A stretch of 64,000 nt of DNA, from positions 1 through 64,000 of the forward strand of contig JACKQL020000107.1 of the NCBI GenBank assembly GCA_018296165.2, in the 5' to 3' direction. This stretch comes from Termitomyces sp. T153 (taxonomy: Eukaryota; Basidiomycota; Agaricomycetes; Agaricales; Lyophyllaceae). The notes under the pieces are model-generated. The model was not told the origin of the DNA and did no database searches. It saw only the letters and a program-made list of their open reading frames with translations. Position 1 is the stretch's first letter, and each line of letters starts with the position of its first letter. The position numbers and the translations under genes are program-made. Shown in pieces: positions 10,802-23,886 of the stretch.

Positions 10802-13800
10802 ACGTGACATTGCTTTCCTGGCCAAGAGTAAGTTCAGAGATGGGCAGAGGGGTCTTATGTATTTCTGACACTCCCTAGAGTTTGGAGGGCTGTTGGGGTT
10901 GTATTGGTGGATGCTTCTTTGGGCAGGGGCAGCACAGTGGTTGGTTGGGGAATGGCTCATCCCAACAGAGATGCTTTGGGGGTGAGGGGGAGTTCGGGGG
11001 CTGTTGTCTCATGGGTTGTTCCTTCTGGGGGTAGGTGTTTCTTTCATTGGGGAAAGAGTTAGTAGTCCAGAGTCAACATGAGGGTTGCTTGGTGGGGGGT
11101 TTGTTGGTTGTGTTGGCTTTGGGGGTGGTGCGGAGCTGAAGAAGGGGTCCGAGGCAAATTTTGTCGGTCTGCCATTTCCAGTGCAAGTACCAGGGGTCCA
11201 GAATTGATGTGGGGGTTGGGATTGGGTCTTAACTTGTTGGCAGGGTTGTGTTATGAATCGGAGGGGAAGCTGGGTTTTCCTCTAGGTTTGTGTTAGTGCG
11301 ACAAGTAGATGTTCAATAGACATTACCACTGAGCAGTGGAGTTGTTGTATAAGAGTGGTGGTGGCTCCTGGAGCCAAGCTTGGATGGGGGGAGCAGGTCT
11401 AGCTGCTTTCTGAGGTTTTGGGTGAGTCTGGCCATCATCCCTCTGTGCAAAATATTTGCTGCATTGGGGGGAGATGGTTGTTTACAATTGTTGGAGGGCA
11501 GCAAGGAAGTCAGTTGCGGGGAAGCATTGGTTTGGACTCCCCAGGATTCACAGCAGAGTCAGGGCAATTCTTCATTTGTGCTCTGGAGCGGTCTAGAGGT
11601 TGTTGTGAATGTGAGTGGGGGTTGGTCGCTTCTTTGGAGGGCATCATTGGTCCCTTGATTGTTGGGGCAGAGTCGGTGGGGCCATGTCATTATTCTTGGC
11701 TTTGGGGTTGGTCTCTGTCAGGTGTAGTTGGATTTGCTGGAGGTGTTGTGAATTTTGGGGGGGAGCTACTTCAAGGGTCCCAGAGTTTATTCTCTTCTTG
11801 GGGAGCATTTTGTATTGGGGGAAGGGAGTGGGATGGTGGCAGGGCTGGGACTCCAAGAGCGGGATCGCAGCATGTGATGTCCTTTGCTGGTTTTAGATGT
11901 TGATTTGGGGTGGGTGGCAATGGAGGGAAGCACTGCTTGCTTCTTAGGAAAGGCATCAGCAACTTTAGGGTACTCTGAAGAGATTACTTTGCATGGGGTT
12001 TGTTTCTGGGTACTCTGTTGGTGTGGTCCCTGCTTGATAGACATCTTCTGGCATAGGGGCAGGGTTTTATGGAGCTGGTGGTCAGTGATTTATGCTTGTG
12101 GGGTAGGAGCTACAGGGGCATCATTGTTGAGCTGGCATCATAGGTCCCCTTGGTTGGATGTCAGAGTTATAGTGGGGGCCCCGGAGTTGTGTTGCTAGAG
12201 TCTGGAGTTGTGTGGAAGGGTTTGGAGTGGGTCAGAGAAGTGGATCAGGGCAGCTTCGAGTCGGCACAGGGTTATTTGGGTTGTCAATCCTGGCAGGGAA
12301 GTCCTCCAAGGATGTCGGAGTGTATGCTCTTTGGGTTGTCAGGACATTTGAGTGGGTTGATCGACGGTCTCTGGGATGATGGTGGGGCTTCTACCTCCCT
12401 TATATGAACATGTCAGCAAATTTAGAGTACCTTGGGGAACTACTTTGTATAGGGCCATCTTTCTTATAGTTTGTTCTGGCAGGGCGACTTCTATGCTGGG
12501 GGTTCTTGTTGTAGGAGGTGGCATAGTCTGATAGCAGGGTCCACATCTGATGGTGGTGTGCGGGGAGGGTCGGCATCAAGGATCTTCAATGTTGGAGGTT
12601 CTGGATCAAATGGAGGGGTGTCGAAGTAGTGGGCAGGACTCTGGAGTTGTTCCTTATTGAGAGTCAGGGTGCCATGGTTCTCCTTGTTAATTTTGGGGTT
12701 GTGCTTCAAGGATTGGGGTAGAGGTGCATATCCCTTCCTTCCTTGATCACCTAAAAGCTTGGGGATTCCTTGGTCTTGTTCTGGGGTTGTTGGGATTGGG
12801 TTGGAGGCATTGGGCTCCTTTCATTTGTTGGGTGGAAGTGATGGCCAAGTCGGCCAGGGGGTTCTAACTGATCCTGGAAGTGGTTTCTACAATTTGGGGC
12901 ATAGCATTGGTCTTGGAATCTTGTGCTATTGTGGGTGGGGCTGCTGGGTTGAGCTTGATTCCAATCAATAGCGGGGCTAGCTTGGAGGGTGGTCTTTCTT
13001 GGAGAGGGTTGTGGGTGAAAGTTGGATGATCTGTTGTGCAGTGTCAGAGAAGTTGTCAAGCAATGGACTGAATTGTCGCCAGGGTTCTGGGTAAAGCCTT
13101 GGTGATGCTGGGTTCAGTCTTTGTGGGGAAGCAGAGCTGGCGGAGAAGGTACGGGAAGGGTGGGGGGTGGTTTGTGGGAGTGGTGTAGGGTTGGGCATGG
13201 GTTGGGGAGGGTGTCCATGGAGAGAGCCGTTGTATGGGTATAACTAGAGCGGAAGGGACGTTTGGTGTCAGATCCACGACTCAGTGTGCCTTGGCAAATT
13301 GGGCAGGGCTGTATGAATCATAAGAGTTTTCAGGCACAGGTTGACCATAGACATCAGAATTGTTTGGCAAATGTGTGTGTGGGGCATGTGCAGACATCAT
13401 GAATGGGGTAAGGTAGAGTCTTGAAATTATATCAGGTTCTGCTGACCACAGGGGCTCAGCTACACTGGGCAAGTCCTTACTAGGCGGACATGATTCTCTG
13501 CACTGACAACTGGGCACTCAGAGGTGTGCCAAACACTGGGGACTTGTGAAGATAGTTAATGGGAATTGATCTGAGCAAGTCTGGAGAGGTCTGGAGGAGT
13601 AGAGGATGAGTTGCGGGGAAGGGGGACAGGCTTGGCAGGGTTCAGGCATAAGTCCATATGTGAGTATTGTGGGTGCAGAGGAGGCGGAGGCTATACAAAT
13701 GACAGGAGCAGAGCTGGAGTTCTGATGGGGGATCAATGGGGATTGATAGGGTTTGGAGCTGAGCATGTAGCAAGGTCTGGAGTTGGTGAAAGAGTGTCAG

Positions 13801-14562
13801 AGGTTCATAATCGTAATTGTGGAGTTCATGAGAATATTATGGTTGAGAGGACTTGAACACAATAGACAGAATCAAACAAGATGAGACAGAGTTGAACAAA
13901 TGAGATGGAGATGAGACAAGAAGAAGAATAGATTCAGGCAGAGATATGGAATGATAACAAAATGATAACAGAATAGAGATGAGACAAGACTGGGAGACTG
14001 GGAATAAGGAAAACAAGACACACAACATGAGACATGAGAAGAAACAATCAGAAACACATCAGGTAAGGCAGGTAATCTCAAGACTAGAGTACAAAGAGCT
14101 ACTCTACGTCTTATATACTGACTACTGGAGAGCTCCAGGAATGTTGGCTGTGGCAGCAGGGCTTGGCAGAGCTCAACAGAGTTGACAGGTGTTGGTTACA
14201 ACCAGAGGGCAGGCCACGTTGATATGTTGATGGGATCAATTGTTTATGCAGTCCATTCTGAGGTTGTCATGATACTCCAAGGTAAGTCAGAGGAACCAGG
14301 GTGTCAAGTCGATGACATGTAACAGGGTCAGGCATGGTGGGGGAGTGGTCCCAGGGGCTCAAGAGATCCAGGAGAAGTGCCAGCAGCTGTGGGGAAGACA
14401 TTGGAGTTGGCCAGGGGGCTGTCGGAGTTAGCTGAGAATGCATTGGAGTTAGCTGGAGTAGGCGCGGAGTGCTGGGGAAGTTTGATGGAGCATCGGGAGA
14501 GGTTCTGGGGGGATGGGGGTTTGTTGGGCAATGTATGGGGGTCCAGGGAACAGGTTGTGACA
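10802..14562 (-). mobile_element. Family-2 LTR retrotransposon copy 1, truncated by family-1 insertion
   Basis: 10802-13429 is collinear with 58535-61119 of the complete family-2 element, and 13430-14562 is its 5' LTR. The sense strand is minus. The remnant is a proline- and glutamine-rich gag-like region without long intact frames. CpG is strongly reduced. The family-1 element joins it at 10802, so its 3' part would lie beyond the left window edge. Confidence 0.87.
13430..14562 (-). repeat. 5' LTR of family-2 copy 1
   Basis: It matches 61120-62252 along its length. The plus-strand left end is decayed from TG to TA and the right end is intact TGACA. The self-priming site lies immediately outside on the low-coordinate side (about 13417-13428). 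It abuts another family-2 LTR fragment at 14563. Confidence 0.88.
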
Positions 14563-15004
14563 CTAGATACTTGTGAGGAGAAGCTAAGGAAAGTGGTCCG
14601 AGCAAGTCTGAAGTGGTTCAAGGAAGTCTAAGACCAAGTATATTAATTGTTGGGCTTGAGTAGGCATCAGGTACATGTTCATAAGCAAGTGTATGGGCTG
14701 CAGAGTAAGCAGAGGCTTTGCGAGTGATGGGAGCAGAGCTAGAGTTTGATGGGGGATCAATCAAGGGTGATGAGATCTGGGGCCAAGCATAGGGTGAGGT
14801 CCAGAGTTATTATAAGAATGTTGAAAAGGGTGTAGTGAGTGCAGAGTTTGTAATGATGTCAGAGTTGAAAGGAACTTAAGAACAATAAGGAAACAGAGAC
14901 AGACAAGACAAGACAGAGTCAAGACAAGAACAGAAGAGACAAGATAAGACAAAGTCAAGATAAGACAGAATTGAGAAAGAAAAAAGATTTGAGACTGGTC
15001 TCTC
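14563..15004 (-). repeat. Family-2 LTR fragment (minus orientation)
   Basis: It resembles the middle of the family-2 LTR, as in 23960-24400, but begins abruptly at the end of copy 1 and stops near 15000. Copy 1 probably inserted into an older LTR of its own family. No CpG-rich segment remains. Confidence 0.72.
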
Positions 15005-15905
15005 TGCTAGTTGAACTCCCTCCAGCAATGCTTATATTTAGCCCATACAGCCATGCACTTGTCATCAGAGAGGAGTGGGGTCAGTGAGGGCAACAATGAT
15101 GAGGGTGCTGTGGAAGACATGGAAAGAAATGAGGAACACCAGAGTATGTCCTGCCTCCTTTTAATTTTCTAGGAAAAGCTTCTTGATGGACAACAATCAC
15201 ACTTTGACTTTATTCCCCATGCTGCTGCTGCTTGCTGCAGTTTGATCAATATTGCTTAGACTTTGATTTCCATGCCCCCCACCCATCCCCAACTTGTGCC
15301 CCACATCTTGAGGGTCTCAATGCTGAAAGAGGAGTGATGTCACAACCCATTCCCAGAACCCCCCTCTCTCCAAGCTGCCTCACTTCTCCAGAGTTCCCTC
15401 TTTGACTTCCTCAATCTTTGTTCACCCATGATGCTTACTCCAGCTAACTCCAACACTTCTCTAGCAAACCCTAATAGCCTTCTGGCTAACTCTGACATGT
15501 TTCCCTGCAGATCTTGACATTTTCCCTTCCTCTTCTGAGCTCCTGGAACCCTCCCCTACTGTTCCTAATGCTTGCATATATCACTAGTTTGTCACCCTGA
15601 CTTACCTGACCAGGTCTAGAGCATTACAATGACTCTGGGATGACCCATGTCCCCAGCTGATCCCATCAGTATATCACTGCAGCCTGCCCCCTGATCACAA
15701 CCAACACCTGTTGGCTCTGCATGACTCCAACAAGCTGCACTGCTAGACTTGCTATCTCTAGAGCTGTCCCAGTAGTTAGTATATAAGTCATATAGTAGCA
15801 TCCCATACTCTAGTCTTGATATTGCTTTACTTGGTTTCCTGTCTTTTGTGTTTCTTTTCTATTATGTTTCTTGGTCTCATCTCTATTTTTATTTTTATAA
15901 GAAGG
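15005..15905 (+). mobile_element. Inverted family-2 fragment: 3' internal end plus partial 3' LTR
   Basis: 15005-15337 is the reverse complement of the region next to the 3' LTR of the complete element, including a purine-rich tract just before TGTCAC at 15338. The LTR then runs in plus orientation to about 15905, past its TATATAAG, and is cut off. The orientation is opposite to the family-2 copies on both sides. Confidence 0.72.
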
Positions 15906-15962
15906 TGGATTCAATGCACTGCTATCATGAGTGTGGTGTTCTTCTTGTTTCAGAGTTGCTGA

Positions 15963-18538
15963 TTGAGCATCAACAGAGTTGTCCATGGCAGTGGTGAACT
16001 CCTCTGGGGGTTTCTCTCATATGAAGAAATTGGGGCCTACTGGCCATTCAGTCCCAGCTGCTCCAAGTTGTCCCACAAGACTAAGCCTAGGAGCAGGGAT
16101 TGTCCACATTGTTCTGGAGATGCAGAGGATTCCACAAGCACAAGTAATGCCAGAGGTGTTTGCAGGGGCACTGGAGTGGGCATGGGGCCCTCTGACCCTG
16201 GAGTGGTACCAGAACAAGGCTTCTGTGAGTTCTTTGCTGTATCTTGTTTTGTTCCTGCTGATTCTCCCCAGTGTGCCCTCTGTATTTGGCATGGGGAGCA
16301 ATGCAACTTCAAGGCACCAGTGCAGAGGTTCTGTCAAGACTTGTCTGTTGGCCTTCCATACCATATCTGACATAAGAAATGTTTGATTTCACTGAGCTGG
16401 CATGTTGCTTGTATTGTGGTGGAACAAGGTTGGAGTTTGGAATGGGTGACTGCCCAACTGGAGGAGAGGTGGAAGGGCAGGGTGTTGAATTGGAGTTCCA
16501 GGTTAGAGGGCAGGAGAAGTATAGGGTGGCCAATGGGGAAGGTTGGACCTCCCTGGAGTGGATGGAAGGAGGGAGCCCTAGACAAGGGTAAGTGGAGGGC
16601 CTCTCCACTTCCAGAGGTGGTGATAAGACCCATTTGTTGCTGAGCACCATTTTTAGCATTTTGGACTGAGTGGTAGCTGACTATTTTGACATGGGACAAG
16701 TCACAACACTTAGCATATGAGGCCTAGCCCCAAGGTCTGGATCAATATAGCCTTTGCATGGGATTTTAGTGACCACAAGACTTATCAATCACAAACAATA
16801 TCATGCAGAGTCTGGACTTAGGGTCTAGAAAAACAAGGCCAAGACCACTCTTAGTAACAATTGCTAGCAACTTTCTTGGTGACAACATGGCTTTTCCTCC
16901 ATATATGAACATATTGCCAGTATTGACATTAGACTCACTCTTTTTGAGATTTATTGCATTTATGCACCACATAGACTTCACTTATTTTTTTTCACTTGGT
17001 TACAGATTGACACTTTGTATGTATCATAAATACTTTAGCAGATGCCATCACTAGTGGTGACTATTTGTTTCTTTTCCCATACTATACCTTTGAATAGTAT
17101 AAATACTGCCTGTACATAGACACTCCATCATTGAACCTTACCCTTATCAAATCATATCCCCTATTGAATTATACTACTCTCTCTATCTCTAAGCTTACCA
17201 GCTTGAGATTTCATTTCATCTCCATTGCTCACTCCCTCCATTAACAACAACATTTTAACAAGTCTTGCTGACCTCATCTTTGACTTTGTGTGGCACCAAT
17301 TGCAGGTGGCCTTAGCATTAATTTGATTTAGCAATGCTAGTGACTAATTTGCATTTATCCTCTTTTAAAGCCTCTTTATCACCACTACTCCTTTTTCTAC
17401 CCAAACCTCTCTTGGACCTCTTATGTTTGCTTTACCTCAGCAATGCTTTTGCCTTCATTTGTTTTTCTTCTCTCTCTCACTAGCAATTTCTCAGTACCAT
17501 CTAGTGACTTAGGCTAGCAATAGCAACTCTTCCAACTTCACACCCACATTTGCTCTCATTTTCTGGGATGGTTACTGACTTGCCCTCTACTATTAACTTC
17601 CTACTGCCAGCTACTCTATCTAGTGACTAGTGTTAAGTCCTCTTTTTAGGTTTCCTGCACAGCACTAAGTGGCATAGGAGCACATCAGCAGGGCCCAGCA
17701 AGAGGCTGCAGGGCCAGAAGACAATGGCAGGTCCCTCTGGGCCCCACATGTACTCCTCCAGCTCTGAGGCACTAATGGGACATCTGTTGAGCTTGCCTGA
17801 GCCCATGCCTTTGATTACTGAAACATTCCTTTGTTGGCAGGTGGAGAGGCTATTAAGAATGCTGACAATGTGAGAGGGGGAGCTTTGGAGGGCAGGGAAG
17901 GATTGGGACATGGCATGGAGGGAGAGGGATGTGTTGCAGTGGAAATGCAATACAGCAGTGCAGATGGCTATAACAAGGGCATTGGAGGTGTAGGGGCTGC
18001 AAGAATGCCTGATGCAATTGGAGGCATGGTCCATGGAGGAGGCAGAGGAGTGGCAAGGTCTGGTGGAAGGGAGCTTATCTCAGGCAGAGGCAGAGGCTGG
18101 GAGGCAGCAGGAGGAGTACTTGGCAAACAAGGCTGCCTTGAGGCATGCCAGAGTATTGCATGAGTGTTTCCTCCCTTTCTCCAGACCTTGTTAATGGGTT
18201 TGAAGTAGGTTGGATTCAGAAGCACCAGGTCCTTATAGACAGGGCCTCTGCTACATTTGCATCAATCCAGGATGGGTTGGTGCAGATGTCTGGGGACCAC
18301 CCTCCAGAGTTGAGTCAGGAGGTGGTGAGGATGGGACAATTGCTGGTGGGGCACCAGCAGCACAATGTGGTAGCCTTGGGGTCATGGTAGGAGGTGGCAG
18401 CAGATGTGGAGGAGGAGTTGCCTGGGCTCACAGAGGTGCTGGTGGTAGTAAGGGCCTAGATGAAGGTGGAGCTGAGGATTGGAGAAGTGGAAAGGGGAGC
18501 CCTGGAGAAGGAGAAGGGGTGAAGTGTCCTGAGGCCTA
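15963..18538 (+). pseudogene. Antisense Cys-cluster gene of family 2, split by a solo LTR
   Basis: Homologous to 55748-57458. A canonical intron (GTGAGT donor after 16224, AG before 16271) precedes a cysteine cluster beginning CALC. A helical, coiled-coil-like region downstream is recognisable to about 18538. The family-1 solo LTR 16621-17687 separates the two halves, and several stops and frame changes are present. It is antisense to the surrounding family-2 element. Confidence 0.65.
16621..17687 (+). repeat. Family-1 solo LTR
   Basis: It starts TGATAAGACC and ends CACATCA, matching 9713-10801 end to end with heavy transition decay. The flanks GTGG (16617-16620) and GCAG (17688-17691) could be a 4-bp duplication of GCGG whose CpG decayed to TG on one side and CA on the other. 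That last point is inference. Confidence 0.88.
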
Positions 18539-20410
18539 AGCCTTTCTTGCCTGCTGTCCATTATCATTGTTTTTTTTTTGTTATAACATGTTGTATTTCT
18601 AGTCTGTAAATATCATTTCTAGCCTCTGAAAAAATGCTAAGTCTTAGAAGATTATGTGAGGGGATAAGCAAATAAACAATGCAGGGGGTTGCTTGTGGAA
18701 GTTGAATTTCTAATGAATCCAGAGGCAGGGATTACACCCACTAGTGCCATTTGTATTAACTAGTTCTAGAGGTGCCAAGGCTTGGTGGAGTGTCACAAAT
18801 GAGGGTTCTGGAGTTAGGTAGGGATGCTGGAGGATTTTCTATGGAGCTCCTAAGTGTTTTGATGGCATGAGTTGGTGTCTATTAACCAGAGGGGTTTGGA
18901 GATAGTTGGGTGGAGGTTCTTCAGGCCTTGGGGTTATATTGATTGGGCCAGACAGGGTTGCCAAAGGTCAGCTGGAGAGTGGATGTGCTTTGAGTATGCT
19001 TGATAGCAGCATTGGTTTTGTCCCAGAGGGGTTGGCAGAGAGGAGTGGAGGTCCTTTAGTGACTGTAGGAGCAACAGAGTGGGCATTGTCCTTGAGGGAC
19101 AGAGTAAGCCAGAGGTGGGGGTCCTTGGTGGCATAGCAGGGGGAGCTCCAAGGATGGGTTGGAGGTCATTGCTTGTAGCAGACTTGTTGGAGAATGATTC
19201 TACATGCCAGCTATTCTGTAAATGGTAAATGCAGAGGTGGGGATACCTTATCTGAGTCTGGCTTGCTTGTTCTTGTAGTCTGATGGTCCCCAAGTGTGAG
19301 ATGGTTGATGGATTGACTTTTGAAGATTGTTGGTGTCTGGAAGTTCATGTTTTAGTGGAGGTGTGTTGGAGTGAGTGTTTGCTGATCTCTAGAGTATGGT
19401 TGGAGGTGCAGGAGAGTCTCACAAGGACTGATTTAGACAAGTTTCTCTGGTCTGAAGATGGAGTTTGTAGGTTTGAAGGTGCTACACGGCATTTCCTTTT
19501 GTCCCTGACTAAGAGTAAGTCCAGAGACAAGTGAGGGAGTCTTACATATTTCTAGTGTTCTTGGGGTTTATGGTGCTGCCAGAGTTCATCAGAATAAGTA
19601 TGTTTGGGGTTTGAGGCATGGGTTCATCCTTCCTGGAGTAGGAGTCAGTGACCCAGAGATAGCACAGAGGTTGATTGGTGGATGATTCTTGGCAGAGTTG
19701 CTTCTGGATGAAGTGCTGAGTGAGGAGGAGTTTGGAATTGCCACTCCAGGGTTGTCCTTCCTGGGATAGGAGCCAGTGGTCTGGGGATGATGCAAGTGTT
19801 GGTTGGTTGGTGGACTCTTATGAAGTGTTGGTTGGTTGGTGGACTCTTGGTGGAGTTGTTTCTGGCTGCTGTGTTGAATGAGGGAGGGGTTTAGAGTTGC
19901 TGTTCCATAGGATTGTCCTTCCTGAAGTAGGAGCCAATGGTCTAGAGGTGACACAAGGGGTGAGTCAGCTGCTGGCTCACTGGTGGAGTTGCATTGAGAG
20001 TTGTATTGGGAGGAGTCCAGAGGTAGACTTGTCTCTTCCCAGGGTGGAGCTCCAGCAGTCTAGAGGCAGTATGAGGGTTGGTGGGGTGCTAGCTTTTTAG
20101 CAGAGCTACTCTTTGGGGATCATGGTGCATGGTGGGGTCCAGAGATGCACTCTGTGGATTGTGTCTTCTCCAGAGTAGGAGCCATTAGTCCAGGGTTAGC
20201 ATGAGGGGCTGGTCAGTTGCTGGCTTGTCAATGGAGTTGTCCTCAGGATTTCTGTTGGGTGGAGGAAGGAGTCTGGAGTGTGCTTTTATGGGTTTGTCCT
20301 TTCTAGTGTAGGAGCCAGCAGTTTAGAAGTGGTGCAGGAAGTTTTGTTGAAGAGTTGGAGCTCAAGGGGTTTGTTGAGGTTGCTGTAGAGGAGATTGGGC
20401 TGTTTGCTGA

Positions 20411-20911
20411 TGAAGGTGCCAGAGGCTCCACTGTTGACAAGGGCAGAGAGAATTGTTGGAGAGCTGTCAAGTTGAACATTGATGATGAATGATCATGTGG
20501 ATTTCAAGTGGAGCTGTGGAGGAGTCCAGGGAACATCAGTTGTACTTTCAGGGCTTTTGGAGTGGAGTGAGACATTGAAGGGGACTAGTCCAGAGTTGGC
20601 CAGGCTATCCCAGTCAAGGCAGAGGGTGAGGCTGGGCCAGTGAATGCAGGGGTTAGTAGAGTGGAGCCATGAAAAATCTAGAACAATGGGAGTAGAGATG
20701 TGTAATTTTGTGACTAATAGTCAGAGGGCCTGTTGTCCTCCATTGGCAAAGGCCACAGTTATTTTCACATAGTGTGTGATGTCTCTGGTGGAGGTGGGGT
20801 CATCATCAAAGAGCTTGAGGAGGATTGGAGTGGGGAGGTGTCAAAAGTGTTGGAGAGCAAGGGCTGCCAAGGATTTGTTGATGAAGTTGTTGGTGGCACT
20901 GCTGTCAACCA
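20411..20911 (-). pseudogene. Retropepsin-like remnants of family-2 copy
   Basis: On the minus strand, LVDSSATNNFI (near 20884-20911) and SALVNSGASGTFI (near 20411-20446) resemble the aspartic-protease DSGA motif of gypsy Gag-Pol. Between them are decayed stretches resembling the C-terminal half of retropepsin (hydrophobic runs and tryptophans). Stops and frame changes occur throughout. Two active-site-like motifs about 450 bp apart suggest either a duplicated protease or a mosaic element. Confidence 0.5.
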
Positions 20912-23488
20912 GAGTGGGGATGGAGTTGGCAGAGAAGAGGAGGGTGGTGCAGAGAAAGGTGGTGTGGGAGGAGTGAGAGGGGAGATGTGCTGGGAGGGAG
21001 TTTGGGGAGAATACCATTGCATGAAGGAATGTGGCCAGGGCAGAGAAGATGTTGGTGTCTGGTCCACAGTTTAGTGCATCTTTAAGACCTAAACTGCTGA
21101 CTCATTTTTCATGAACTGGTAGTTACAGTCTTCTCTGTCAATAGTCCACATGGCATGTCCCATCACCTGACATTTAGGACAACTACTAATAAAATGTCCC
21201 TACTCACTATATAGAATGCATGTGCCCTCCTTCCACCACTTCTTCTAAGTCTCCTCCAGCCCATTGATCCAAGGCCTGTTCCAAATCTTGTTTGTACATA
21301 GGGCTTCTTGATTATCCATGGAGTCCAGAGTATTGTTAAGGTCCTGAAAGTTATCAGGGCTGGCATCCAGGGGCTCTAGGGCTTTGTAGAGGTTGGTGGC
21401 ATTGAATTGGGCAGGTGGGTGGGGTCCTAGGAAGCAGTTGATACTGGGAGGTTCTTGGCCTTGAGAGAAGTGGAGTGTGTGAGTGGCAGAAGTGGCAGGG
21501 ACTGAGAGTCAATTGCTATTGGTTGCTCTGGTCTGCCAGTTGGTGTTGCTGGAGATATTCCAGGTGGTCTGCAGTGCTGTGTTTTCACTCTGATCTTCCC
21601 AGTAGCATTGATTGACCTGTGTAACAAGTGCCTTGTAACTGTTGTATGTGGTTTGCTTGAGTATGAGGTGGAGGATGTCCTTGATGCATTAGGGTAGGAC
21701 ATGGCAGAGGGCAAATTGGAGGGTGTTATAGTTCCACCCTGTTTTGTAGGCCTCTTGTTTGAACCATACAATGAAGGTCATGAAACATTTGTTGTTATGC
21801 ATTTGGAGATTGAAGAAGTTTTCCTCCACTTCTGCTACAGTATCAAATACACCAAACTTACTAGAGAACTCCTAGGTAAAAGCAAGCCAATTAGAAAGCC
21901 TAGGGTTGTTGGGGTCAAACTAGAGCAGTGCCATATAATGGTTGAAGGTGATGCCCTGTAAATATGATGTAGCAAAGGCCACTTGTAAGTTCTCAAGCTG
22001 GAAAGTAATAGGCTTAGCTTAGAAAATCATAAGGCATTGCATTAGGAAGATTCTCTTTTAAAGGCCACTTGTGAGCTCTCAAGCTGAAAAGTAATAGGCT
22101 TAGATTCTCCATTTCTGGGAGTCTGCCCCACTGCCTAGGGGTTGGCCAGCATTGCCTGAAGAAGGGGGGAGGTGGTCCTCCAGAAGTCAGTGGTCCAAAG
22201 TAATTGTTGTCAGCAGGGGGGTTGGGTAGTAAAACTAGTGGGAAATGAGGGGGGTTGTTGGAAAAGGGGGGTTAAGATGCTCCAGGGCCCATGGATTGAT
22301 GCAGAGGAGCTGGGGCATTTTGGTGAGGCTAGGGAACATTTGGAGGAGTGTTTCCATGGAGGGCATGGAGGTCAAAATGGGAAGGTCTGTCTTGGGGAGG
22401 GCCATTGTAAGAGGCAGGTTCTTCACCAGAGTTGCCAGGCTCATTGATGTAGGAGAGAGTTTGGTTGTCATTGTCAATATATGGAGGGGGCCTCTGAGTA
22501 TGGGGCTCAGGGGCAGCAGGTTGGTCCCAGATATGGAAGGTGCTGGAGTTTGCCTAGAAATGAGCAGAGAGGGCCAAAGTGTGAGTGGTGGATTGGTCAA
22601 AAAGTCCTCCAGCAGGATTTAAGTTTCTCAAGATGTTGAATGCAGCATTGAGCTCTTCTTGCTGATGAGAAATGGGGGGCAGAGCTTTGCCTCATGCTCT
22701 GGTGGGTTCCTCTCATTGTATATGGAAGGAGTGGGTGGGGTCCAGAGGATTTTCAATCTGACAAAGGTTTGGGCTGGTGTGGATTTCTTCAACCAGGGTG
22801 TGGAGCTCATTCCAGAGGTTGGCATCAATTTCCAGGGTGCCTTGCATAGTTTTGGGGAGGGTTCCTTGCAGATATCATTCATGGAAGTCAAGGAGGTGAC
22901 CTGCCCAGACCTCTAAAGTTGTGAGGGTGTCATAGTGATCTAAGCCAATGAGGAGGGTGTGAGTGCATCTTGCAAACTCCATGAGGAAAAGGCAAAGGGA
23001 ATGGAGGATTTTGTCATGCTGCTGGATGTAAGCTTCAACTCATTGCACTCACTGCTATCTAGAAGAAGGAGGAATTTGAGCAGGGAATGGCAGTCAAGAG
23101 GGGAGATTATTATCTAGTTGTTCTAGAGGAGTTGGGACCACAGTGGGGATGGAGTAAGCATAGTAGTGAGTGGGTGGGAGGTAGGTGGGGTTGAGTGGTG
23201 CTGAGGGTGCTCAGGAAATCCTCCAGGTACATGCAGGGGTAGCTACCATCAGTGAGGAACATTGAAGGGCAGTGCCAGCCTAGGAGTATTTCCTGGCTGA
23301 TGGAGGGAATGTAGAATGCCTGGTTTGGGTCTGGGGTCCAATGACAAGGAACATATTGATCTGTGGGGGGGCCTGGATAGAACAGGGCATAGTAATTTTT
23401 GGGTACTGGCCTACTGTAGAGATTGCTTGAGTAGCCAGCAAGGTTGAATGCAGAGTTGTATGCAGACATTGAGAAGGGGGTAAGGGGG

Positions 23489-23500
23489 AGTCTTGATATT
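23489..23500 (-). promoter_or_regulatory. Self-priming primer binding site, old family-2 copy
   Basis: On the plus strand it reads AGTCTTGATATT, one base from the LTR edge. Its reverse complement matches the transcript-start sequence AGTCTTGATATT of the young family-2 LTR (25315-25326). Confidence 0.7.
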
Positions 23501-23531
23501 CTGTCAGGTTCTGTTGACTATGGGGGCTCAG

Positions 23532-23886
23532 TGTAAGGGCAACCTCTGGATGCTGTGGCTCAATCACACAACTGGCAGAGGGAGATCCAAAGTCTATTCA
23601 GCACAGTACAATGTCTACAAGTAGGACTACACACCTGGCAAAGGGAGATCCAAAGAGAACAAGTCTGAGGATCTTCAATGCCAGGTTTTAGAAAATCTAC
23701 TCAAAGTCATATGACTTTGCCATGTGGCTTCTTGCACAGAACACACATGGCAACTAATCATGTAACCAATCACATGACCAAAATATGTGCATACCTTGCC
23801 ATATGGCTTCTGCACAGGATGCACATGGCAACAGATCATGTGACTGATCACATGATCAAAACATGTGTGTCAGCAGTTCCCTGACA
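23532..23886 (-). repeat. Family-3-type solo LTR, 355 bp, TSD CTCAG
   Basis: On the plus strand it begins TGTAAGG and ends CCCTGACA. It is flanked by CTCAG at 23527-23531 and 23887-23891, a perfect 5-bp duplication. The LTR is related to 25979-26617 and to the family-3 LTRs but is not identical in length. Confidence 0.9.

Noticed and set aside
11078..13856. Plus-strand ORFs rich in Gly, Trp and Cys in the family-2 regions
   Set aside because: They are shadows of the G-rich strand; they break at different places in each repeat copy and have no family resemblance.
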